A DNA stretch of 46,493 nt from Bacteroidota bacterium (GTDB taxonomy: Bacteria > Bacteroidota > Bacteroidia > NS11-12g > UBA955), in the NCBI GenBank assembly GCA_030833525.1, contig JAURGZ010000013.1:1-46493 (forward strand), in the 5' to 3' direction. Below are positions 16,723 through 26,210 of this stretch, in pieces. The position numbers and the translations under genes are program-made. Positions within the stretch are counted from its first letter, which is position 1; every line of letters begins with the position of its first letter. Under the pieces are notes generated by a model that worked only from the letters and a program-made list of their open reading frames with translations, was not told where the DNA came from and did not search any database.

Positions 16723-17928
16723 ATGAAGAAAGCGTTGCGAATCGCCCTTTACTCAGCGGGCATAGTGGGACTCTTGATTTTACTCATGTGGTTGTCGCCT
16801 TATCGGTACCTGATCAAAGGCATTCAACTCACCTACTTGCGCGGGCAAACCACTTCCCATTACTTGGATTGGAAGGATTTTGACACCCGTGAAGTGGCCC
16901 ACGATCCCGAGCAGGTGAAGCCTTTTGCTTTGGCACCTGATCGCTTCGATCAACCCCTTAGCGAAGAACTGCAAGCCATGTTGGAAAGAACCCACAGCGG
17001 CTCCTATTTGGTGGTGTTGCGCGACACTTTGGTGATGGAACGTTACTTCGAGCCTTTTAACGAAGGGGAGTTGGCCAATTCCTTTTCCATGGCCAAAACC
17101 ATCACCGCTTTGCTGACGCAAATAGCCATACAAGAGGGTACAATTGCCTCTTGGGATGAGCCTGTTCGCCGCTATTTGCCTTGGGTAGGGCAGCTAGCTG
17201 GTGAAAAAAATCAGGCCTATGAAAAATTCGCCGAGTCCTTGACCCTTCGCCACCTCATCACCATGACCGCTGGACTGGATTGGGACGAGAGTTATACCGC
17301 TGCTTTTGGCATTACGGCCAAGGCCTATTACGGGTCAGATGTCGAGGCGACCATGCGCCAAATTGCTGTATTTCGTCAGCCCGGTACCGTATACGAGTAC
17401 CAAAGTGGAGCGACCCAGCTGCTCGGGTTGGCTTTGAGTCAAGCCGTGGGTAAGCCTTTGGCTGAATTTGCCTCTGAGAAATTGTGGACCCGAATTGGGG
17501 CTGAAGCGCCTGCCCGCTGGCAGTTGGATCGAGAAAACGGAAAGGAATTGAACTACTGCTGCTTCGATGCCCGTTCCCGCGATTTTGCCAAACTGGGCCG
17601 CTTGGTCTTGCACCACGGTGAAGGTCTGGTGGATTCAGCCTTTTTGGCCATGGCTCAAGTTCCATTGGATCAAATCAAACTGCCCGGAATAGGCGGGGAA
17701 ATGACCCACAAATACGGCCATTCTTTCTGGTTGTTCGATCTGGAAGAAGGGGGCAAAACCTACAAATTGTCTTGTTTTCAAGGCCACTTGGGCCAGTTCA
17801 TCATTTGTGTTCCCGAACTGGACATGGTGGTGGTGCGCAACGGAAACGGATTTGAACGCGATCCGGGGAACATGCATGCCTGTGCTCAATTGTACACCCG
17901 GGAGGCTATTCGCCGATTTGCGCGCTAA
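16723..17928 (+). CDS. membrane-anchored serine hydrolase (class C beta-lactamase-like)
   Basis: A 401-residue protein with an N-terminal membrane anchor (about 5-25) and a periplasmic serine hydrolase domain of the PBP4/AmpC-like type (PF00144). The nucleophile motif is SMAK (SxxK, about residue 123), followed by a Tyr motif YQS (Y-x-N variant) and a His-containing GHLGQFI in place of the usual K-T-G. Such proteins can be peptidases, esterases or cell-wall amidases, so the substrate is open. A second member of the family, with a T9SS tail, lies at 22456. The 3' end overlaps the convergent gene by four bases. Confidence 0.85.
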   Translation: MKKALRIALYSAGIVGLLILLMWLSPYRYLIKGIQLTYLRGQTTSHYLDWKDFDTREVAHDPEQVKPFALAPDRFDQPLSEELQAMLERTHSGSYLVVLRDTLVMERYFEPFNEGELANSFSMAKTITALLTQIAIQEGTIASWDEPVRRYLPWVGQLAGEKNQAYEKFAESLTLRHLITMTAGLDWDESYTAAFGITAKAYYGSDVEATMRQIAVFRQPGTVYEYQSGATQLLGLALSQAVGKPLAEFASEKLWTRIGAEAPARWQLDRENGKELNYCCFDARSRDFAKLGRLVLHHGEGLVDSAFLAMAQVPLDQIKLPGIGGEMTHKYGHSFWLFDLEEGGKTYKLSCFQGHLGQFIICVPELDMVVVRNGNGFERDPGNMHACAQLYTREAIRRFAR

Positions 17929-19451
17929 GGCGTTGGCTTAGGATCTGCCCAACTGGGGCTATCCAGTTGCAAAATCTGCAGAAATTCACGCAGGGATTTT
18001 TCGCGTTTACTGCGAATTTGGTATAGAGTGCCCAATCCGCTGGGGATGCGATTCCAAATCAAATCGGGGTGACCCAGTATGTCAGATTTTTCCTCCAATT
18101 CGACATCGAGCAGCAGCAGTTCATCAACCGCCTTGTCCAAATCGGAATTCAAGGCAAACAATCGGCGTTCATAAACGGGGCGGTAGGAAGGGGGTAGATC
18201 GACCACCAAACCGTAGCCTTGGCTGCCCGCTTCGATGACCCAGTGATTTCCCACTATGACGCAATCAGAAGATTCGCTGGCCCGAAGCACCTCATGGGCA
18301 TGTTGCTGAAAAGTAGCTCGGTGATAGACCATGACGGGGCTGTATACGAGTCCAAAATGACGAATGCTGCTGAACTCCCACAATGCATAAGAGTAGGTCA
18401 GGAAAACCAGCAACCAAAGGGGTATACGCAATCGAAAAGAAGGCCAGGTGCCCAAGGCAGAAGCCAAGGCTATGGCCAGTGGAAGACCCAAAAAGAAGCG
18501 ACCGTATGAGTAGAAAATATGGCCTGTTCCATCGCCCAATTTGGGCAGGCCCAGTGAAAGTAAGATGGCCAAAAGCAGCGCTATGCCGGCCCAGACTTGC
18601 TGAAAACGATGAAGAAGGGCGATGCAGAATACCAGGCCCAATGCCAGACCTGCCCAGCCGGGTAGCCAATTCAAATGGGCCATCAAATCGGGCAAAACAG
18701 TCAAGTGTTGGCCGAGTGCTTTCCATTCCCAGCTGAGATTGGGCATGCCATGAACCCACTGGGGACTGAGCACCTGGCTCCAGTTTTTCAGGGCCGCATA
18801 AAAGGCTCCTGCTAGGGCCCAACCGGGCAAACTGGAGAGTAGCGCTTTGCTCGAGCATTCCCGAAGCAAACTGGGTATGGCCAGCGCAAGCAACAACAGC
18901 GCATTGGGATTGGCCATCATGGCCAGTGCTGAGCATAAAGTCAGTAAGCTCCAACGTGCGGGCACGTTTTTATAAAAAGCATACAGGCCGATGGCGGCCA
19001 GGGCTAGTCCTTGCACAAACCCCCTGGGAAGCAAGCTGATTTGGGTGTAGGAGACGGGCCATAAAAAGCTGCTGAGCAAAACAAAGGCTCTTTGATTGGG
19101 GTTCTGAGGCAACTGTGAAAACAAGACCCAGGGCAATGCCGAAAGTACGGCTGTAACCAAGGGCAAAGCCCATAATGGGGGTGTGCCAAAGGCAATTAAG
19201 GGCGCCGACAATAAGGCCTCAATAGACAGGTTGTAACCTTGCCCGTAGAAATACGGAGAGTGCCATTGGCCCCGAGCAAAATCCCACGCTTGCCGGGCCA
19301 AAACGCATTGATCAGAATCGATGTAATTGCCATTGAAGTAGGCGAATGCAAACAGGCGAAAGGCTATAAAAATGCCAAGCGCCCAGCCGTAAGGCTGGGC
19401 GCTCATGGAGGCTTTTATCCAGGAAAAGGGTTTTGTCAATTCCTGGCGCAT
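17925..19451 (-). CDS. multispanning GT-C-like glycosyltransferase or membrane protein
   Basis: A 508-residue protein with about ten predicted membrane segments and a soluble C-terminal part after about residue 385. The first extracytoplasmic loop has an acidic motif, YIDSDQCVLARQAWDF, where GT-C enzymes using lipid-linked sugars carry their catalytic acid, so a GT39/ArnT-like role is plausible but unproven. The start is ATG 19451, four bases after the aconitase stop; an alternative ATG at 19406 is followed at once by a perfect 11-base-pair hairpin. It is co-directional with aconitase, with no evident functional link. Confidence 0.6.
   Translation of the reverse strand: MRQELTKPFSWIKASMSAQPYGWALGIFIAFRLFAFAYFNGNYIDSDQCVLARQAWDFARGQWHSPYFYGQGYNLSIEALLSAPLIAFGTPPLWALPLVTAVLSALPWVLFSQLPQNPNQRAFVLLSSFLWPVSYTQISLLPRGFVQGLALAAIGLYAFYKNVPARWSLLTLCSALAMMANPNALLLLALAIPSLLRECSSKALLSSLPGWALAGAFYAALKNWSQVLSPQWVHGMPNLSWEWKALGQHLTVLPDLMAHLNWLPGWAGLALGLVFCIALLHRFQQVWAGIALLLAILLSLGLPKLGDGTGHIFYSYGRFFLGLPLAIALASALGTWPSFRLRIPLWLLVFLTYSYALWEFSSIRHFGLVYSPVMVYHRATFQQHAHEVLRASESSDCVIVGNHWVIEAGSQGYGLVVDLPPSYRPVYERRLFALNSDLDKAVDELLLLDVELEEKSDILGHPDLIWNRIPSGLGTLYQIRSKREKSLREFLQILQLDSPSWADPKPTP
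19378..19403. repeat. perfect 11-base-pair hairpin inside the GT-C-like gene
   Basis: AGCGCCCAGCC pairs perfectly with GGCTGGGCGCT around a GTAA loop. On the minus strand it begins directly after an in-frame ATG (19406-19404) and encodes SAQPYGWAL. Confidence 0.65.
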
Positions 19452-19455
19452 GGCC

Positions 19456-21720
19456 TTAGGCTACGCTTTTGCGAATGATGTTCAAGGCTCCACCGGCTTT
19501 GAACCACTCGATTTGCTGCTGGTTGTAGCTGTGGTTGACCGTGATGGTATCGCTGCTTCCGTCGCTGTGGTTCAAGACCAATTGCAAGGCTTTGTCAGGG
19601 GCAAATTCGGTCAGACCCAAGATGTCGATGCTATCGTCTTCCAGAATCTTGTCATAATCAGCCTTGTCGGCAAAGGTCAAAGCGAGCATGCCCTGCTTTT
19701 TCAAGTTGGTTTCGTGAATGCGGGCAAAGCTCTTCACCAAAACGGCGCGCACACCCAAGTGGCGAGGCTCCATGGCAGCGTGCTCGCGGCTAGAACCTTC
19801 CCCGTAGTTTTCGTCACCCACCACGATAGAGCCCATTCCGGCTGCTTTGTAAGCGCGTTGCGTATGAGGAACGGGGCCGTATTGACCGGTCAACTGATTT
19901 TTAACCTCGTTGGCTTTTTCGTTGAAGAAGTTGATGGCACCAATCAACAAGTTATCGCTGATGTTGTCCAAGTGACCGCGAAACTTCAACCAAGGTCCAG
20001 CCATGGAAATGTGGTCGGTGGTACACTTGCCTTTGGCTTTGATCAAGAGTTTCAGGCCGCTCAAATTGCTGCCTTCCCAAGCTTGGAAGGGGTCGAGCAA
20101 CTGCAAACGCTTCGAATTGGGGGCTACTTGCACTTGCACAGCCGATCCATCGGCAGCAGGAGCAATGAAACCTGCATCTTCAACGGCAAAACCCTTGCTG
20201 GGCAATTCGTCGCCTTTAGGAGCGTCCAACTTCACGGCTTCGCCATTTTCGTTGATCAAGCTGTCGGTCAGAGGGTTGAAGGTCAAATCGCCGGCAATGG
20301 CCAATGCGGTTACCATTTCGGGCGAGGCTACAAAGGCGTAAGTATTGGGGTTGCCATCGGCGCGTTTGGCGAAGTTGCGGTTGAAAGAATGAACGATGGT
20401 GTTCTTTTCTTGCTTTTCAGCTCCCGCGCGGTTCCACATGCCGATGCAAGGACCACAAGCGTTGGCAAATACCTTGGCTCCAATTTGGTCAAAGGTTTCC
20501 AAGAACCCGTCGCGCTCGATGGTGTAACGAACCTGTTCAGACCCAGGGGTAATGGTGAATTCAGCTTTGGTTTTGAGGTTTTTCTCAGCCACTTGCTTGG
20601 CCAAACTTTCGGCACGGGCGATGTCTTCGTAAGAAGAGTTGGTGCAGGAGCCAATCAAACCTACCTCAATTTTGGTGGGCCATCCGTTGGTGGCAGCCAC
20701 TTCCTTCATTTTGGAAATGGGGGTGGCCAAATCGGGTGAGAAAGGACCGTTTACATAGGGTTCCAATTCGTCCAAGTTGATTTCGATGACCTGGTCGAAG
20801 TACTGTTCAGGATTGGCATAAACCTCGGCATCGCCATTCAGGTGTTCGCGAATGCCGTTGGCCAAATTGGCCACATCGGCACGGCCCGTTGAGCGCAAGT
20901 AGCGCTCCATGCTATCATCGTAACCGAAGGTAGAAGTGGTAGCTCCGATTTCAGCTCCCATGTTGCAAATGGTGCCTTTGCCGGTGCAGCTCAAAGCTGA
21001 GGCACCTTCGCCGAAATATTCTACGATGCAACCGGTTCCACCTTTTACAGTCAAAATACCGGCTACTTTCAAAATGATGTCTTTGGGAGCCGCCCATCCG
21101 CTGAGTTTACCTGTGAGTTTCACGCCGATCAACTTGGGCCATTTGAGCTCCCAGGGCAAACCGGCCATGACGTCGCAGGCATCAGCACCGCCTACGCCAA
21201 TGGCAATCATGCCCAAACCACCGGCGTTTACCGTGTGGCTATCGGTACCGATCATCATGCCTCCAGGGAAAGCGTAGTTTTCCAATACCACCTGGTGAAT
21301 GATGCCGGCTCCGGGCTTCCAGAAACCGATGCCGTATTTGTTGGAAACGGAGGCGAGGAAATCGTATACTTCCTTGCTCTCGTCATTGGCCACAGCTAAG
21401 TCCTTATCGGCGCCTACTTGAGCCGTAATCAAGTGGTCGCAATGCACCGTTGAGGGAACCGCCACTTTGGGACGGCCGGCTTGCATGAACTGAAGCAATG
21501 CCATTTGAGCGGTGGCGTCTTGCATGGCCACGCGGTCAGGAGCAAAATCGACATAATCAGCACCGCGCTGGTATCCAGCCTGAACGGGGTTTTCCCACAA
21601 GTGATTGTACAGGATCTTCTCGGTCAAGGTAAGGGGGCGGCCCAACAACTCGCGGGCAGCTTTTACGCGCTCCGGCATGCGGGCGTATACGTTTTGAATC
21701 AAGTCTAAATCAAAGGCCAT
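19456..21720 (-). CDS. acn: aconitate hydratase (mitochondrial type)
   Basis: Isomerises citrate to isocitrate in the TCA cycle using a [4Fe-4S] cluster. The 754-residue protein has all four aconitase domains: the substrate segment [17 protein letters not shown], cluster ligand Cys in [13 protein letters not shown] and Cys-x-x-Cys in [10 protein letters not shown], then [20 protein letters not shown] and the swivel domain [17 protein letters not shown]. Length and sequence fit the mitochondrial type, not AcnB. A -7-like box lies 26 bases upstream. With sucD at 9504 it adds a second TCA step to the window. A very long open frame on the opposite strand is a shadow of this gene. Confidence 0.97.
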   Translation of the reverse strand: MAFDLDLIQNVYARMPERVKAARELLGRPLTLTEKILYNHLWENPVQAGYQRGADYVDFAPDRVAMQDATAQMALLQFMQAGRPKVAVPSTVHCDHLITAQVGADKDLAVANDESKEVYDFLASVSNKYGIGFWKPGAGIIHQVVLENYAFPGGMMIGTDSHTVNAGGLGMIAIGVGGADACDVMAGLPWELKWPKLIGVKLTGKLSGWAAPKDIILKVAGILTVKGGTGCIVEYFGEGASALSCTGKGTICNMGAEIGATTSTFGYDDSMERYLRSTGRADVANLANGIREHLNGDAEVYANPEQYFDQVIEINLDELEPYVNGPFSPDLATPISKMKEVAATNGWPTKIEVGLIGSCTNSSYEDIARAESLAKQVAEKNLKTKAEFTITPGSEQVRYTIERDGFLETFDQIGAKVFANACGPCIGMWNRAGAEKQEKNTIVHSFNRNFAKRADGNPNTYAFVASPEMVTALAIAGDLTFNPLTDSLINENGEAVKLDAPKGDELPSKGFAVEDAGFIAPAADGSAVQVQVAPNSKRLQLLDPFQAWEGSNLSGLKLLIKAKGKCTTDHISMAGPWLKFRGHLDNISDNLLIGAINFFNEKANEVKNQLTGQYGPVPHTQRAYKAAGMGSIVVGDENYGEGSSREHAAMEPRHLGVRAVLVKSFARIHETNLKKQGMLALTFADKADYDKILEDDSIDILGLTEFAPDKALQLVLNHSDGSSDTITVNHSYNQQQIEWFKAGGALNIIRKSVA

Positions 21721-21746
21721 GTCTCAGTTTTTCCAATTTGCTGCCG

Positions 21747-21754
21747 CAAATTTC
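21747..21754 (-). promoter_or_regulatory. possible -7 box of aconitase
   Basis: GAAATTTG on the minus strand (one mismatch), 26 bases before ATG 21720. Confidence 0.3.
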
Positions 21755-21787
21755 GGTTTTTTTTCCCGCATTCTGTGGCCCGTTCTG

Positions 21788-21795
21788 CATCTTTG
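21788..21795 (+). promoter_or_regulatory. -7 box of ruvC, four bases from the start
   Basis: CATCTTTG (one mismatch) ends four bases before ATG 21800. It supports that start over an in-frame ATG at 21719, which lies inside the divergent acn start. Confidence 0.45.
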
Positions 21796-21799
21796 TGTC

Positions 21800-22393
21800 A
21801 TGAGCGAAAGCCGCGTGATTTTAGGCATTGACCCGGGAACGAACCTGCTGGGTTACGGCATCATTCGTGCCGAAGGGAAGAAGGCTGAGCTATTGAGTTT
21901 GGGGGTGCTTCGCCTGGGAAAAATCGAAGATCACGGTCAGAAACTCTTTCACATCTTTGAGCGAATCGTGCAATTGGTAGAGGGCTTCGAAGTAACCGAA
22001 GTGGCCATTGAGGCTCCGTTTTACGGCAAAAACGTGCAGTCCATGTTGAAATTGGGCCGGGCCCAGGGGGTGGCCATAGCGGCGGCCATTTCGCGGCAGC
22101 TCCCGGTTTACGAATACGTGCCTCGAAAGATCAAACAGTCCATTGCGGGCAATGGAAATGCCTCAAAAGAGCAAGTATTGGCCATGTTGACGGCTGAATT
22201 TCATTTCGAACAGCGCCCCGAGACCCTCGATGCCTCAGACGGATTGGCCGCGGCGCTCTGCCATTTGTACCAATTCAGTCCTCGTAAGTTTGGAGAAAAC
22301 AAAACGGGCCAAGCTACAGGCAGTGCCCGTGGCAAATCCAAAGCCTCAGCCTGGGCACAATTCGTGAAAAACAACCCGGATAAATTGGGTTAG
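21800..22393 (+). CDS. ruvC: Holliday junction resolvase RuvC
   Basis: Dimeric RNase H-fold nuclease that cuts Holliday junctions made by RuvAB during recombination. The acidic catalytic set is visible: Asp in ILGIDPGTNLLGYG (about residue 11), Glu in VAIEAPFYGKN, and Asp residues in DASDGLAAALCH. The 197 residues from ATG 21800 include a basic, Gly/Ser/Lys-rich tail (about 165-197) beyond the usual core. The last 17 codons and the stop lie in the first unit of a 66-base tandem duplication, so the second unit repeats a reading frame almost identical to the RuvC tail. Confidence 0.95.
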   Translation: MSESRVILGIDPGTNLLGYGIIRAEGKKAELLSLGVLRLGKIEDHGQKLFHIFERIVQLVEGFEVTEVAIEAPFYGKNVQSMLKLGRAQGVAIAAAISRQLPVYEYVPRKIKQSIAGNGNASKEQVLAMLTAEFHFEQRPETLDASDGLAAALCHLYQFSPRKFGENKTGQATGSARGKSKASAWAQFVKNNPDKLG

Positions 22394-22474
22394 TTGACCT
22401 AGATATTGGCCTCAGCCTGTGCACAATTCGTGAAAAACAACCCCGATAAATGGGGTTAGTCGATCCAGATTTTG
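22343..22474. repeat. 66-base tandem duplication at the convergent ends of ruvC and a hydrolase
   Basis: Units 22343-22408 and 22409-22474 match at 59 of 66 positions. Unit 1 contains the ruvC stop; unit 2 contains the stop and last codons of the minus-strand hydrolase. Each unit holds a hairpin with loop GATAAAT (22373-22391, 22439-22457). The inner pair is G.T in unit 1 and C-G in unit 2, so pairing is kept while both bases differ. Confidence 0.9.
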
Positions 22475-23745
22475 GCCTTTTGGCCCTGCCCGTTCACCAG
22501 GACATACCAGCCGCTTATTTCAGGCGTGCGAACGCGGCCTTCGGCCGCTTCAACCCGTACCACCAAACGCCCTTGAGCATCCCAAAAGGACAGTTTCTCT
22601 CCCTGATGGAATGACCCATAGAGCCAGGCGCCCGCAGCCGCAGGCTGCGGGTACAGAGAACCCATGCTCGCCGAAGTTGCCAGGTTAGCACTGTTTTCGA
22701 GTGCGTTGAGGTAGGTCCAGATTCGGTCGCAAAACAGGTTGGGCACTTGGTCAATTCCCGTTCCGTTCCAGCGATCACCGATGCGCACCCACACGCGGTT
22801 TTGGGATGGAATGACGCAGATGATTTGGCCATTTTTGCCCATGGCTGCGTAGGCGTCTTTGGGTGCAGATGGCAATAGTGAGCCCGGAATGCGAAGGCTG
22901 CTGCCCGGCAGCATATAGGCCGATTGACCGTTCAACCAAGTCAAGTACCCGTAACTGGGGTTGAGGTTTTGGCTGGAATGGGTCATGTTGTATAGGTATT
23001 GGGTATCGGTCAAAACAGGGCTGCCGTTCCACCAACCTTTGGCTAGTAGAAGCAAGCCGAATCGCCCCATGCTTCTCATTTTGGAGAAGAATACGTTGTT
23101 GTCTCCGATCGGTACGAACAAACCGCTGATACCCGTCTTGTATGAAATCTGTTGGGAGACAAAACCGTTGAGGGTTTGGCCGGTCGCATTTTCAATGATG
23201 CCATCCATGAGGGTGTAAGGCGCATTGTGGTAATACCATTGTTGCCCAGCGGGTGCTTTGTAAAACAAACAGCTCGGAGCGGTACAGTCGGCATTGGCGA
23301 CTCCGTAATCCAAACCGGTGGTCATGGTGAGGTGGTGCCAGACCCGCACACTGTCTTCTTGTTGGCTGCTCATGGAACTCCAGCCGCTCCCGAGATAGGA
23401 ATGGCTGGGTGCTTGTATATCCAATAAGCCTTTTTGCGCGGCAATGCCCGCGGCAAAAGCCGTGAGGGTTTTACCCGCTGAGGCCCAGTACCAAGAGCTA
23501 TCTTGGGTGAAGGCGCCAAAGTACTTCTCGAGCACAATTTTCCCGTCTTGTAACAGCAAGAAGCCCTTGCTGTTGTTGGTTTCCAAGAAGGCGTAAAGGC
23601 TGTCAATTCGCTGTTGGGAATAGCCCAAGCTACTGGCCGAGGTTTGTTCCCAAGTGCTGCCCAACAGGGGAGGGAAATACAGGTTTTGGCTCTTTGCAAT
23701 GGGGGTAAAGCCCAGCAAGGCAAGGGCAAGTAAAAAGCGTTTCAT
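22456..23745 (-). CDS. T9SS-exported serine hydrolase (class C beta-lactamase-like)
   Basis: A 429-residue secreted member of PF00144. A signal peptide (MKRFLLALALLGFTPIAKS) is followed by the hydrolase domain with nucleophile motif SAGK (SxxK) and Tyr motif YHN (YxN). A T9SS type A tail covers about residues 355-429 (LYPQPAAAGAWLYGSF ... ISGWYVLV), so the enzyme should reach the cell surface or medium, unlike its membrane-bound relative at 16723. The ATG overlaps the argS stop as TAATG, suggesting re-initiation. Two short GC hairpins (22534-22548, 22631-22651) lie in the T9SS-tail region. Substrate unknown. Confidence 0.85.
   Translation of the reverse strand: MKRFLLALALLGFTPIAKSQNLYFPPLLGSTWEQTSASSLGYSQQRIDSLYAFLETNNSKGFLLLQDGKIVLEKYFGAFTQDSSWYWASAGKTLTAFAAGIAAQKGLLDIQAPSHSYLGSGWSSMSSQQEDSVRVWHHLTMTTGLDYGVANADCTAPSCLFYKAPAGQQWYYHNAPYTLMDGIIENATGQTLNGFVSQQISYKTGISGLFVPIGDNNVFFSKMRSMGRFGLLLLAKGWWNGSPVLTDTQYLYNMTHSSQNLNPSYGYLTWLNGQSAYMLPGSSLRIPGSLLPSAPKDAYAAMGKNGQIICVIPSQNRVWVRIGDRWNGTGIDQVPNLFCDRIWTYLNALENSANLATSASMGSLYPQPAAAGAWLYGSFHQGEKLSFWDAQGRLVVRVEAAEGRVRTPEISGWYVLVNGQGQKAKIWID
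22534..22548. repeat. GC hairpin in the hydrolase T9SS tail
   Basis: GCGGCC pairs with GGCCGC around a TTC loop; it encodes part of EAAEGRV. Confidence 0.4.
22631..22651. repeat. GC hairpin at the hydrolase/T9SS-tail junction
   Basis: CCCGCAGCC pairs perfectly with GGCTGCGGG (nine base pairs) around a GCA loop. It encodes PQPAAAGA, the first part of the sorting tail. Confidence 0.6.
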
Positions 23746-25625
23746 TACATGCGTTCGACGGCCTGAATGCCCAAAAGGTTTAATGCATTGCGTAAAGCAT
23801 GCGCTGTCATGCTCGCCATCTTCAAGCGGCGCTTCATGAGAGAGGCGTTGGTCTCTTTCAAGAAGCTGTGTTCGTTGTAGACCCGATTGAAGGCTTTGGC
23901 CAAATCCAACAGGAACTGCGCTACTAGGGCAGGAGAGTATTGCAGGCATGCTTGATTCACCGTATCGGGGAACTGCGCCAGGGTTTTGAGAAGGTTAATT
24001 TCAGTCTCACTCATGGCTTCTTCAGCCTCAGGTGCCTGGGTCCAATCGGCGGGAGCCGAGCGCAAAATGCTGCGAATGCGGGCATGGCTGTATTGCACAA
24101 AAGGCCCTGTGTCACCTTGGAAATCAATGCTTTCTGCAGGGTTGAACAACATGCGCTTTTTGGGGTCCACTTTGAGAATGAAGAATTTCAGGGCAGACAA
24201 AGCCAGGGATTCGTACAGCGCGTTCAGTTCTTCTTGCGGAAGACCATCCGTTTTGCCCAAGGCTTCGGTGGTTTCCCTTGCGGCATCGACCATTTCTTGC
24301 AGCAAATCATCGGCGTCAACTACGGTTCCTTCTCGGCTCTTCATTTTGCCAGATGGCAAATCAACCATGCCATATGAGGCGTGGTACATGCCTTTGGCGT
24401 AGGAGCGGCCTAAACGTTCCATGATCAGGAACAAGACCTTGAAGTGGTAGTCTTGTTCATTGCCGACCACATATATGCTTCGATCAACGGCAAATTCCTC
24501 GTATTTGAGTTGGGCCGTTCCAATGTCTTGGGTGATGTAAACCGAAGTTCCATCCCCGCGTTGAACCAATTTTTCGTCCAAACCATCATCGCGCAAATCG
24601 ATCCAAACACTGCCATCTTCTTTGAGGTAGAATACACCCTTGTCCAATCCTTCCTGAATCAGGTCTTTGCCCAAGGTATAGGTATCGCTTTCGTAATAAA
24701 ACTTGTCGAATGAAACGCCCATGCGCTTCCAGGTGCTGTCAAAACCCTCGTAGACCCAGCCATTCATGGTTTTCCAAAGGGCTAAGGTCTCAGCATCGCC
24801 AGCTTCCCAATCGCGCAACATGCTTTGACAGGCCAGCATCAATTCAGATTGGTTGCGCACCAATTCCTTGATGTCGTCTTTGATTTTGGCGATTTGCTTC
24901 TCTTCTTTGGCTTCCTGCAGCTTGGTCCAGGCTTGGTTGTATCGCGTTTGAACGACTTGGTTCTCGTGCTGAAACTGGCCTTGCAAGGCAGCTTCAATAG
25001 CAGGGCCACTTTGCTCCCTCAATGCGTTTTCAAAGACTACATAGTATTTGCCTACTAAGTGGTCGCCCTTCAAGCCGCTGCTTTCGGGCGTTTCACCATT
25101 TCCAAAACGCTGCCAGGCCAGCATGCTTTTGCAAATGTGTATGCCCCGATCGTTGATCAAATTGGCCATGACTACGTCGTAGCCGCCGGCTTTGAAGAGT
25201 TGAGCCAAGGAATAGCCGAGGAAATTGTTGCGCATATGCCCCAGATGCAGGGGTTTGTTGGTGTTGGGCGAAGCGTATTCGACCATCACTTTCTCCGTTT
25301 TTGGGGTTCCAAAACCAAAGCGATCCTGGTCCCAGTGTTGTTCGAGGAATGCGCCCCAGTTGCCCGATTGTATGACCAAGTTGAGAAAGCCTTTGATCAC
25401 GTTGAACGAGGCGATGAGGGAGCTGCGCTCCAAAAGGGCCTCCCCAATCTGCTGAGCGGTTTCTTCGGGTCCTCGTTGGGAAGCGCGCAGGTATGGAAAT
25501 ACCACCAAGGTGAAATCACCTTCAAATTCAGGCCGGGTCTGGTCCAATTTGGGCCCCTGGTCCAACCCGTACAAATCCTTCAATACGGCTTGAATATCAG
25601 CGGCCAACGCGCTTTCGATGTTCAT
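23745..25625 (-). CDS. argS: arginyl-tRNA synthetase
   Basis: Class I enzyme that charges tRNA-Arg. The 626-residue protein opens with the ArgS-specific N-terminal domain (about 1-110), then the HIGH motif as PLHLGHMRNNFLG, the KMSKS-like loop as SGKMKSREGTVVDADDL and the C-terminal anticodon-binding DALR domain ending ALNLLGIQAVERM. It has a perfect -7 box five bases before the ATG. The stop overlaps the next gene's start (TAATG). The 123 bases upstream of it, up to rlmH, hold nothing else I can identify. Confidence 0.97.
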   Translation of the reverse strand: MNIESALAADIQAVLKDLYGLDQGPKLDQTRPEFEGDFTLVVFPYLRASQRGPEETAQQIGEALLERSSLIASFNVIKGFLNLVIQSGNWGAFLEQHWDQDRFGFGTPKTEKVMVEYASPNTNKPLHLGHMRNNFLGYSLAQLFKAGGYDVVMANLINDRGIHICKSMLAWQRFGNGETPESSGLKGDHLVGKYYVVFENALREQSGPAIEAALQGQFQHENQVVQTRYNQAWTKLQEAKEEKQIAKIKDDIKELVRNQSELMLACQSMLRDWEAGDAETLALWKTMNGWVYEGFDSTWKRMGVSFDKFYYESDTYTLGKDLIQEGLDKGVFYLKEDGSVWIDLRDDGLDEKLVQRGDGTSVYITQDIGTAQLKYEEFAVDRSIYVVGNEQDYHFKVLFLIMERLGRSYAKGMYHASYGMVDLPSGKMKSREGTVVDADDLLQEMVDAARETTEALGKTDGLPQEELNALYESLALSALKFFILKVDPKKRMLFNPAESIDFQGDTGPFVQYSHARIRSILRSAPADWTQAPEAEEAMSETEINLLKTLAQFPDTVNQACLQYSPALVAQFLLDLAKAFNRVYNEHSFLKETNASLMKRRLKMASMTAHALRNALNLLGIQAVERM

Positions 25626-25630
25626 GGGTG

Positions 25631-25638
25631 CAAAGGTA
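25631..25638 (-). promoter_or_regulatory. -7 box of argS, five bases from the start
   Basis: An exact TACCTTTG on the minus strand ends five bases before ATG 25625. Confidence 0.5.
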
Positions 25639-25748
25639 GGGTTCCCGCTGTTTTTTCAGGGCCATAGCGCTCAATCCCGGCTTGGAATTTTTGCAGAATG
25701 TACGGCGCTGGTCGAATGCGCTTGCGCCTGGGGCACGATCCCCGATCC

Positions 25749-26210
25749 TCATTCGTGGTGATAGGCGCTGCCTTTGGCAATTTGGGCAGCCCGGTAGAGT
25801 TGTTCGATCAATACCAATCGAGCCAATTGGTGGGGGAATACCCAATCGCTCATGCGCAGGGCTTCATATTTGCGGCGGGCCTCTTCGGTGAATCCGTAGG
25901 CGCCCCCAATGGCAAAAATGACCCTGCCGCGAACGCTGTTTAGATCGCCTTCCAGCTGCTGAGAGAATTGCAAGCTGTCGCTGCGTTTGCCCCGCTCGTC
26001 GAGCAAGTACAATTTATCTCCGGGCTTTATGACTTTTTCCAAGCTAGCGGTTTCTTTTTCCTGCTGAACCTTGGGGTCTTGAACTTTGGCGGCAGGAAGC
26101 AATACCAACTCACATTTGTATTTGCCGCTTAAGCGTTGCAAGTACACCTGGCAGAGGGCTTCAATCTCGCGATTGCGGTGGTTTTCGATGGCCGCGAGAA
26201 CAATAGCCAC
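25749..26210 (-). CDS. rlmH: 23S rRNA (pseudouridine1915-N3)-methyltransferase
   Basis: SPOUT-fold enzyme that methylates pseudouridine 1915 in helix 69 of 23S rRNA on the 70S ribosome. The 153-residue protein has the typical length, and the knot's SAM loop appears as VIFAIGGAYGFTEEAR (about residues 97-112), followed by SDWVFPHQLARLVLIEQLYRA. The start is a GTG at 26210 directly after the stop of the OmpA lipoprotein gene, so the two are translated in series. Confidence 0.95.
   Translation of the reverse strand: MAIVLAAIENHRNREIEALCQVYLQRLSGKYKCELVLLPAAKVQDPKVQQEKETASLEKVIKPGDKLYLLDERGKRSDSLQFSQQLEGDLNSVRGRVIFAIGGAYGFTEEARRKYEALRMSDWVFPHQLARLVLIEQLYRAAQIAKGSAYHHE

Noticed and set aside
19405-20739. 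444-residue open frame on the plus strand
   Set aside because: Lies opposite aconitase, has no recognisable family and follows the codon pattern of the real gene on the other strand.
25639-25748. Gene between argS and rlmH
   Set aside because: No frame with a start and a protein-like composition was found in these bases on either strand.
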